Shown here: one piece after another, positions 14,670 to 19,859 of the stretch | Layout: each line of letters starts with the position of its first letter | How positions within the stretch are numbered: position 1 is the stretch's first letter | NCBI GenBank assembly: GCA_023459675.1 | Contig: JAEWTC010000060.1 | Coordinates: forward strand, 1-19,859 | Source: Bacillota bacterium | GTDB lineage: Bacteria; Bacillota; Clostridia; Christensenellales; Aristaeellaceae | Length of the DNA: 19,859 nucleotides | Direction of reading: 5' to 3' | Program-made: the position numbers and the translations under genes | Notes under the pieces: generated by a model | What the model was told of the DNA's origin: nothing | The model's input: the letters and a program-made list of their open reading frames with translations, nothing else | Databases searched by the model: none

Positions 14670-15416
14670 ATGCGGATGAAGCCGGGAATATCCCCCGGAA
14701 ATTCGCGTACGGCCATGCTTTTGGGTGAGGATGCCGTTACGCGGATCCAGCGCTCGCATGTGATGATACTCGGCCTTGGCGGCGTCGGCAGTTATGCCGC
14801 CGAAGCGCTTGGACGCATGGGCGTGGGCAGATTTACGTTGGTGGACGGGGATACTTTTGAGGAAAGCAACCTGAACCGCCAGCTATGCGCTTTGACCTCC
14901 ACCCTCGGCAAAGCGAAGGTCGAGGTCACAAGGCAGCGCTTGCTGGATATCAACCCTACGGCGAAGATCACGGCGTTGCAGGCCTTTTATCTACCTGAAT
15001 CGCCGGTTCCGATCACACAAGACGTCGATATGGTGGTGGACGCCATCGATACCGTAGCCGCGAAGATCCACATCGCCCAAACGTGCGCCGCGATGAATAT
15101 CCCTTTAATTTCCTGCATGGGGATGGGTAACCGGCTGGATCCATCGTTAATTCGCATCGGCGATCTTTTCCAAACGAGCGGCTGCGCGCTTTGCCGCGTC
15201 ATGCGCAAGGAGCTTCGCAAACGCGGCGTTCAACAGCTGCGCTGCGTATATTCTTTGGAAGAAGCATGCGCAAGTCAAACGGAAAACCCGGAGAAGAAAG
15301 GCCGCAGAGCCGTTCCGGGTTCGGTGGCCTACGTGCCTTCCATTGCCGGCTTGATGATGGCGGCGGACGTGATCGCCTCACTTTGTAAACAGACGAATTC
15401 GGGGGAATGCAGTTGA
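14670..15416 (+). CDS. tcdA: tRNA threonylcarbamoyladenosine dehydratase TcdA (ThiF/MoeB/E1-like)
   Basis: An ATP-dependent E1-like enzyme that cyclises t6A at tRNA position 37 to ct6A. 248 residues from the ATG at 14670. The nucleotide loop GLGGVGS (35-41), LVDGDTFEESNLNRQ (57-71, with D59, N67, N69, R70) and VDAID (123-127) are all present. The late GCALCRVMRKELRKRG segment and the NxE-rich C-terminus fit TcdA (YgdL/CsdL) rather than ThiF or MoeB, which carry CxxC zinc pairs. AGGTGG upstream supports ATG 14670; ATG 14676 is an alternative. It is the first gene of a plus-strand unit and overlaps the next gene by up to 10 bp, so it is coupled to an unrelated-looking flavoprotein operon. Confidence 0.92.
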   Translation: MRMKPGISPGNSRTAMLLGEDAVTRIQRSHVMILGLGGVGSYAAEALGRMGVGRFTLVDGDTFEESNLNRQLCALTSTLGKAKVEVTRQRLLDINPTAKITALQAFYLPESPVPITQDVDMVVDAIDTVAAKIHIAQTCAAMNIPLISCMGMGNRLDPSLIRIGDLFQTSGCALCRVMRKELRKRGVQQLRCVYSLEEACASQTENPEKKGRRAVPGSVAYVPSIAGLMMAADVIASLCKQTNSGECS

Positions 15417-16870
15417 AACCGAAGATCGTGATTATCGGCAGCGGTGTGATCGGCTGCGCCGTTGCGCGGGAACTGAGCGCTTATGACGCCGAACTGATTG
15501 TTCTGGACCGCGCTGCGGACGTGGCGGAAGGCGCCAGCAAAGCCAACAGCGGCCTGGTTCATGCGGGATACGATGCGAAGCCCGGTTCCGCAAAGGCAAA
15601 ATTCAATATCCAGGGAAGCCGGATGTTTGAAGGCTATTGCAGGGAGCTCGACGTTCTGTATATTCAGAACGGTTCGATGGTCCTTGCGTTTGACGAGCAG
15701 CAGGTGGAAACCCTGCAAAAGTTGCTGAGGCAGGGAAATACCAACGGCGTCGAAGGGCTGGAGATTATCTCCAGGGAACAGATACTGGCCCTGGAAGAGC
15801 ATACGAACCCGGAGGTTGTGGCCGCCCTTTTGGTGAAAACGGGGGCGATCACCTCTCCATACGGGCTGACCTTTGCGCTTGCGGATCACGCGAAGCTCAA
15901 TGGCGCTGCGTTTCACTTCAACACGCAGGTACATCAGATACGGAAAACTGGCAACGGCTTCCTGCTTCACACCGGCAACGGCACCATTGCCGCTGATTGC
16001 GTTGTGAACTGCGCGGGCATCGGCGCGGGAGAGCTGCACAATCAGTTATCGGACCGCAAGGTAACCGTAACGCCGCGAAAAGGCGAATATTATCTTTTGG
16101 ATCACGAAGTAAAGCCCATGTTCACCCATACGATGTTTCAGACGCCGACCCTTATGGGAAAAGGCGTGCTCGTATCGCCGACCGCGCACAAGACCCTGTT
16201 TCTCGGGCCGACCGCTGCCGACGTAGCGGACGGGACGGACGTAGCGACAACCAAGGAAGCGCTCCGGCTGATCCGGGAAAAGTCCCGGCTTACCTGGCCT
16301 GGCGAGAGCCTGAAAACCGTGATCACTACGTTTGCCGGTGTGCGCGCCCATGAGGCGGGCGATGATTTCATCGTCGGCTCGGTAGACGGTGTGGATGGCG
16401 CATACGAGGCTGGGGGCATCGAAAGCCCGGGGTTATCGTCTTCGCCTGCCATTGGGCTGTATCTTGCGGAATTAATCGCCGGTGATTTTCATCTGGTTCG
16501 CAAAACCTGTCGCATTCCAGCGCTCAAACATCTAAAGCCTTTCGCAGAGATGTCCAACGAGGAGAGGATTGAAGCCTGCAAGGCGGACCCTGCGTATGGT
16601 GCGATCGTATGTCGCTGCGAACAGGTAACCGAAGCGGAAATCCGCGCCGCGATCCGCAGGCCGGTTGGCGCCACCACGGTAGACGGCGTGAAACGGCGCG
16701 TGCGTCCGGGAATGGGCCGCTGTCAGGGCGGTTTTTGTTCTCCACGCGTGATGGAAATACTGTGTGAAGAGCTTGGCATTGATCTGTTGTCCGTCACGAA
16801 GAGCGGGGGCGGCAGCCGCGTGCTTGCCGGCAGAATTGAAGACGCGGAAGGAGCTGCCCGGCATGAATGA
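15407..16870 (+). CDS. GlpA-like FAD-dependent dehydrogenase with C-terminal BFD-type [2Fe-2S] domain
   Basis: Probable catalytic subunit of an anaerobic glycerol-3-phosphate dehydrogenase, oxidising G3P (or a related 2-hydroxyacid) to the keto product. 487 residues. The FAD loop GSGVIG is at 11-16, and the DAO fold carries GASKANSGLVHAGYD near residues 44-58. A BFD-like iron-sulfur domain at about 399-460 shows CRC (C402, C404) and GMGRCQGGFC (C439, C444). The start is either ATG 15407, with GGGGG only one base away, or TTG 15413, with better spacing and a TTGA overlap with the tcdA stop. The downstream GlpB-like and DUF1667 genes support a three-subunit complex. L-2-hydroxyglutarate oxidase-like activity is the main alternative. 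glpK is not in the window. Confidence 0.85.
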   Translation: MQLKPKIVIIGSGVIGCAVARELSAYDAELIVLDRAADVAEGASKANSGLVHAGYDAKPGSAKAKFNIQGSRMFEGYCRELDVLYIQNGSMVLAFDEQQVETLQKLLRQGNTNGVEGLEIISREQILALEEHTNPEVVAALLVKTGAITSPYGLTFALADHAKLNGAAFHFNTQVHQIRKTGNGFLLHTGNGTIAADCVVNCAGIGAGELHNQLSDRKVTVTPRKGEYYLLDHEVKPMFTHTMFQTPTLMGKGVLVSPTAHKTLFLGPTAADVADGTDVATTKEALRLIREKSRLTWPGESLKTVITTFAGVRAHEAGDDFIVGSVDGVDGAYEAGGIESPGLSSSPAIGLYLAELIAGDFHLVRKTCRIPALKHLKPFAEMSNEERIEACKADPAYGAIVCRCEQVTEAEIRAAIRRPVGATTVDGVKRRVRPGMGRCQGGFCSPRVMEILCEELGIDLLSVTKSGGGSRVLAGRIEDAEGAARHE

Positions 16871-18134
16871 GATTTCTATCGACGTGCTGATCGTCGGCGC
16901 AGGGCCTGCAGGCGCCGCCGCCGCCATCGCCGCCAAAGAAAACGGCATTTCCAGCCTTATGGTGCTGGAACGTGAAACGGAAATCGGCGGCATTCTCAAG
17001 CAGTGCATTCATAACGGCTTTGGGTTGCATCGCTTTCATGAGGAGCTGACAGGGCCTGAGTACGCGCAGCGGGATATCGACCGTATCCATGAACTCCGGA
17101 TACCGGTTCAGTGCAATACGATGGTTATCGGGATTGACAAGGAAAAACGCGTCACCGCCGTCAGCCGGGAGTATGGGCTGCAAATCTTCAAGGCGAAGGC
17201 AATTGTGCTGGCGATGGGTTGCCGAGAGCGGCCCAGAGGCGCGCTCGCGATTCCGGGTACCCGTCCGGCCGGTATATTTTCTGCGGGGACGGCGCAAAAA
17301 CTCGTCAATATGCACGGTTACTTGCCGGGGAAGCGTGTGGTGATCCTCGGCAGCGGCGATATCGGCTTGATTATGGCGCGAAGGATGACGCTTCAGGGCG
17401 CAGAAGTGCTTGCCTGCGCTGAACTCATGCCTTACTCCAGCGGCTTGAACCGCAACATCGTCCAGTGCCTGCACGATTTCAACATCCCGCTTTTGCTTAG
17501 CCATACGGTTGTCGACATTCGCGGGCGCGAGCGGTTGGAGGGCGTTACCATCGCCAAGGTGGACGAGAATCTGCAGCCCATTCCGGGTACGGAGCGGGAG
17601 TTCGCATGCGATACGCTTCTTCTCTCCGTGGGTTTAGTCCCGGAAAACGAGTTAACCAAACAGCTGGACGTGGAAATGTCCGCGGCGACGCAAGGCGCTG
17701 TGGTGGACGATTCTTTGCAGACAAGCCTGGAAGGCGTGTTTGCGTGTGGTAACGTACTGCATGTGCATGACCTGGTGGATTTCGTCAGCGAAGAGAGCGC
17801 CAAGGCGGGAGCGGCGGCGGCCGCATTCGCACTGGGCCATCCGGCAAAGGTTCGTTCCATGATCCCCGTAACGGATGGCAGCGGCGTGCGCGGCGTTGTG
17901 CCGCAGAGAATTCGGCAGGCTCTTGACGCCGCGCCAGCAATACCGGTCAGGCTGATGTTCCGCCCGGATCGGGTTTACCGCAACGTTTCCGTTCAAGTGC
18001 TCGACGGCCGGAAGGTGATATTGTCCGTGAAAAAACGGATCCTGGCGCCTGGCGAAATGGCCGAACTGGAGCTTTCCGCTGAAACGGTTGCCGGACTTTC
18101 GGCAAACGGTATCACCATCCGCATCGAACAGTGA
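16863..18134 (+). CDS. NAD(P)/FAD-dependent oxidoreductase, GlpB-like subunit
   Basis: A 423-residue pyridine-nucleotide-disulfide-type flavoprotein that probably takes electrons from the GlpA-like subunit. The FAD loop VGAGPAG is at 11-17. The family-typical GGILKQCIHNGFGLHRF follows at about 42-58, then a second dinucleotide loop VVILGSGDIG in the middle, and the FAD-ribityl region VFACGNVLHVHDLVDFV late. No CxxC redox disulfide is seen, as expected for this family rather than for thioredoxin reductase. The ATG overlaps the previous stop by 8 bp with GGAAGGAG nine bases upstream. The DUF1667 gene follows after 10 bp. A related flavoprotein is the HcnB/opine-oxidase alpha type, so the exact substrate of the complex stays open. 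Confidence 0.85.
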   Translation: MNEISIDVLIVGAGPAGAAAAIAAKENGISSLMVLERETEIGGILKQCIHNGFGLHRFHEELTGPEYAQRDIDRIHELRIPVQCNTMVIGIDKEKRVTAVSREYGLQIFKAKAIVLAMGCRERPRGALAIPGTRPAGIFSAGTAQKLVNMHGYLPGKRVVILGSGDIGLIMARRMTLQGAEVLACAELMPYSSGLNRNIVQCLHDFNIPLLLSHTVVDIRGRERLEGVTIAKVDENLQPIPGTEREFACDTLLLSVGLVPENELTKQLDVEMSAATQGAVVDDSLQTSLEGVFACGNVLHVHDLVDFVSEESAKAGAAAAAFALGHPAKVRSMIPVTDGSGVRGVVPQRIRQALDAAPAIPVRLMFRPDRVYRNVSVQVLDGRKVILSVKKRILAPGEMAELELSAETVAGLSANGITIRIEQ

Positions 18135-18144
18135 GGAGACCGGT

Positions 18145-18498
18145 ATGGAAAAAACGCTGACGTGTATCAATTGTCCGATCGGCTGCCAGTTGACCGTTAC
18201 CGTTGACGGAGATCAGGTAACGCATGTGGAAGGCGCGGGGTGCGCCCGCGGTGTAGCTTATGCAAAACAGGAAGCGGTCAACCCGACGCGGATGGTGACC
18301 GCCGTTGTCAATCTGCCCGGCTCAGAGGTACCGCTGAGCGTAAAAACCGCGGCTCCGATCCCCAAGGATTTGATTTTTGACTGTATGTCCGCTATCCGCG
18401 GCGCCTCCGTTTGTACGCCGGTCCATATCGGGGACGTCGTATGCAAAGACGTTTGCGGAACGGGTGTCGACGTGATCTCTACCCGCGACATTCCGTAA
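18145..18498 (+). CDS. DUF1667 protein, small Cys-rich subunit of the flavoprotein complex
   Basis: A 117-residue protein with an N-terminal cysteine cluster CINCPIGC (C7, C10, C14) plus C33 in GAGCARG, arranged as an iron-sulfur or zinc site. Further cysteines occur at the end (SVCTPVHIGDVVCKDVCGTG). This pattern and the fixed position behind GlpA-like and GlpB-like genes match DUF1667, seen in Clostridia G3P dehydrogenase operons, where it may replace GlpC. There is no membrane helix, so it cannot by itself anchor the complex as GlpC-type subunits do. GAGGAGA five bases upstream gives a strong start. No terminator follows; a new promoter begins at once. Confidence 0.88.
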   Translation: MEKTLTCINCPIGCQLTVTVDGDQVTHVEGAGCARGVAYAKQEAVNPTRMVTAVVNLPGSEVPLSVKTAAPIPKDLIFDCMSAIRGASVCTPVHIGDVVCKDVCGTGVDVISTRDIP

Positions 18499-18500
18499 AC

Positions 18501-18529
18501 TTGCCGCCACTATTGTTTCGTGCTATGAT
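18501..18529 (+). promoter_or_regulatory. Promoter of the divIC-ppx pair (extended -10)
   Basis: -35 TTGCCG (18501-18506), 17-bp spacer, -10 TATGAT (18524-18529) preceded by TGC, an extended -10. It begins two bases after the DUF1667 stop. The start near 18536 gives a leader of about 36 nt. Confidence 0.7.
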
Positions 18530-18571
18530 GGAAGCGCACAAAAGCAATAAGGAGCGCAGGGGAGTGGTCGC

Positions 18572-18886
18572 ATGCCCATCAGAGTAAGAATATTGCCTGT
18601 CATCTGCCTGATTATCATCATCACCCTCGCGTTTACGTTTTTATTCTTCCACAAGCAAAACGAGATTAAAACGCTGGATGAGCGCTACATCGAAGCGCTG
18701 TCCTATCATCAGTATTTGGAAAACAAGCAGAATAAGCTGCAGGAAACGCTTGCCGCCCTTGGCACCGATGCATTTATCGAAAATATTGCCCGCACGAAGT
18801 ATGGTTATATGAAGTCGGATGAGCTTCGCTTCGTCATCACCAACCCGGAAGTGCTATACGGAACACAGGAAACCATGTCGCCGTGA
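18572..18886 (+). CDS. divIC: Septum formation initiator family protein (DivIC/FtsB-like)
   Basis: A 104-residue bitopic membrane protein of the cell-division complex. A short basic N-terminus precedes one transmembrane helix (about 8-26, ILPVICLIIIITLAFTFLFF). A heptad-like coiled coil at about 30-62 (for example IKTLDERYIEAL) and a compact C-terminal part with IENIARTKYGYMKSDE follow; the last is the signature of DivIC/FtsB proteins. An AAGGAG element lies upstream, though spaced long, with a second GGGGAG closer. It would pair with FtsL and DivIB at the septum. It is coupled to the ppx gene by a 4-bp overlap, and an S1-domain gene often found after divIC is absent here. Confidence 0.88.
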   Translation: MPIRVRILPVICLIIIITLAFTFLFFHKQNEIKTLDERYIEALSYHQYLENKQNKLQETLAALGTDAFIENIARTKYGYMKSDELRFVITNPEVLYGTQETMSP

Positions 18887-19797
18887 GAAAAGCTGTGATC
18901 GGGATCGGCTCCAACTCGCTTCGCATGCTGGTAGCCGATCATGAAAACGGCCGACTGCGCACAGTCCTCCGAAGTAGGGTAGGGCTGCGCGTTTTTGCAT
19001 CCCTGGATTCGCAGCTTTATATCAAACCGGAAATGATCCGCAGGATCAGCGACGCCGTAAACCATATGAAGCTCGAAGCGCTGGCGCTGCATGCGGAAAC
19101 CGTGCACTTGTTCTCGACCAGCGCAGTACGGGACGCAGCCAATCAACAGGAGATAATCGATCGCATCGCCGCGGAAACAGGTTTGGCGCTCCAAATCTGC
19201 TCGGGTGTGCTGGAGGCAAAGCTGTCGTTCCTCGGCGCCGCGGGATTGAGCAATTCGGGAATGATCGACATCGGGGGCGGTTCCACGGAAATTGTGATCG
19301 GGGAAGGGGAAGCGATCGAATTCTCCGCAAGCATACAGGCCGGGGCGGTTCGGCTGTACCGTGAAATGCCGATTGAAAACGCATCCGATGCGGACCGCGT
19401 GAAGGCCTATGTGCAGAATCTCGCCTTGGAGCTTTTTCCCCGGATCATGAAATGCAAAACGCCAACCGTATGGGTTGGCGTCGGTGGAACGATGACTGCT
19501 GCCGCAGCGTATTTGCAGGATGTCGACTGGAATACGGATCAAGGCATCGAAGGGTATTTCGTAAACCGTTCCGCATTGCAGCGTGCCGTTGTACAACTGT
19601 CCGGCTTATCCAAGGAACAGCGGGGCGCACTCCGCGCAATTCCGCAGGACCGGGCGGATATCATCGTTCACGGTTTTGTCATCCTGCTGGCTTACATGGA
19701 GCTTCTCAACATCCGGCAGATTCAAGTGACCCAGCGTACCAACCTGGACGGGTATTTACTGGCGATTACAACGGCCGAATCAGGATCAACGGCGTAA
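18883..19797 (+). CDS. ppx: Ppx/GppA family exopolyphosphatase
   Basis: An ASKHA-fold phosphatase that releases phosphate from polyphosphate or hydrolyses pppGpp. 304 residues, the short two-domain form without the C-terminal HD region. Visible are GIGSNSLRMLV (7-17), STSAVRDAAN (78-87), the region SGVLEAKLSF with candidate catalytic E111, the phosphate loop DIGGGSTEIV (129-138), and VGVGGTMTAAAAYLQ. The SG-V-L-E-A segment departs from the commoner SGEEEA. The start is GTG overlapping the divIC stop (GTGA), a coupled pair. The last roughly 10 codons overlap, tail to tail, the end of the next gene on the other strand. Polyphosphate versus pppGpp preference cannot be read from the sequence. Confidence 0.9.
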   Translation: MRKAVIGIGSNSLRMLVADHENGRLRTVLRSRVGLRVFASLDSQLYIKPEMIRRISDAVNHMKLEALALHAETVHLFSTSAVRDAANQQEIIDRIAAETGLALQICSGVLEAKLSFLGAAGLSNSGMIDIGGGSTEIVIGEGEAIEFSASIQAGAVRLYREMPIENASDADRVKAYVQNLALELFPRIMKCKTPTVWVGVGGTMTAAAAYLQDVDWNTDQGIEGYFVNRSALQRAVVQLSGLSKEQRGALRAIPQDRADIIVHGFVILLAYMELLNIRQIQVTQRTNLDGYLLAITTAESGSTA

Positions 19798-19859
19798 GCT
19801 CCCCGCCCTGCCCGCTGGGGTTATCGCGCATGGCGTCCTGAATCTGTTCGTCGGTGAGC
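19766..19859 (-). CDS. C-terminal end of an unidentified minus-strand protein (partial)
   Basis: An open minus-strand frame enters from the right edge and ends at TAA (19766-19768). The visible 30 residues include LTDEQIQDAMRDNPSGQGGE and finish in TPLILIRPL. The composition looks like real protein and it fills the otherwise empty 62 bp after ppx. It overlaps the ppx 3' end by 32 bp in antisense. The family was not recognised. Confidence 0.45.
   Translation of the reverse strand, partial: LTDEQIQDAMRDNPSGQGGELTPLILIRPL

Noticed and set aside
14628..14672. Longer tcdA start at 14628
   Set aside because: That ATG lies inside the -10 box TATGAT, and the later ATG at 14670 has a ribosome binding site.
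15329..16039. Minus-strand 236-codon frame opposite the GlpA-like gene
   Set aside because: Shadow of a gene with FAD and iron-sulfur motifs; no ribosome binding site or recognisable domain.
18805..19596. Minus-strand 263-codon frame opposite divIC and ppx
   Set aside because: It covers two coupled genes with strong family motifs; its own sequence is His/Cys-rich low-likelihood protein.
1..19859. CRISPR array, tRNA, rRNA, insertion sequence or prophage
   Set aside because: No regularly spaced repeats, cloverleaf-like sequences, transposase or phage genes, or terminal inverted repeats were seen on either strand.

Overview
The window looks like chromosomal DNA of a low-to-mid GC Gram-positive anaerobe, most likely a Clostridia-type member of Bacillota. 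The signs are strong AGGAG-type ribosome binding sites, a TPP riboswitch ahead of thiT, an ArlRS-like two-component system, a small DivIC/FtsB-like division protein, and an anaerobic glycerol-3-phosphate dehydrogenase-type operon with a DUF1667 subunit. No rRNA, tRNA, CRISPR array, insertion sequence or phage gene was seen. Genes are densely packed and every open frame called here looks intact apart from the two cut by the window ends.

Layout. 1-2700 (minus strand): an XRE-cupin regulator, potA and a truncated potB form the start of a spermidine/putrescine uptake operon, with a promoter and a 17-bp inverted-repeat operator. 2700-3570 (plus): promoter, TPP riboswitch with intrinsic terminator, thiT, and a bidirectional terminator. 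3584-8500 (minus): a UBA-like/DUF4342-like membrane protein, an ArlR-like response regulator, a histidine kinase, then hflK and hflC. A phased 11-bp repeat lies upstream and may be the response regulator's own operator. 8506-10972: a two-helix membrane protein with a long disordered tail (minus), divergent from a vWA-protein/atypical-kinase pair (plus).

10969-14523 (minus) is the most unusual block: a tight four-gene cassette of an N-formylglutamate-amidohydrolase-like hydrolase, two non-identical RimK-like ATP-grasp ligases and a WecE-like sugar aminotransferase. It has no sugar-nucleotide synthesis, glycosyltransferase or export gene beside it. Its promoter shares its -35 box, on the opposite strand, with the promoter of tcdA.

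14670-18498 (plus): tcdA overlaps a three-gene flavoprotein operon (GlpA-like with a BFD-type iron-sulfur domain, GlpB-like, DUF1667). 18501-19797: a promoter, a divIC-like gene and a short ppx/gppA, coupled by a GTGA overlap. A convergent partial gene closes the window.

The best candidates for undescribed systems are the ATP-grasp/amidohydrolase/aminotransferase cassette and the membrane protein/vWA/kinase trio. Both functional ideas are inferences from family membership and gene neighbourhood.
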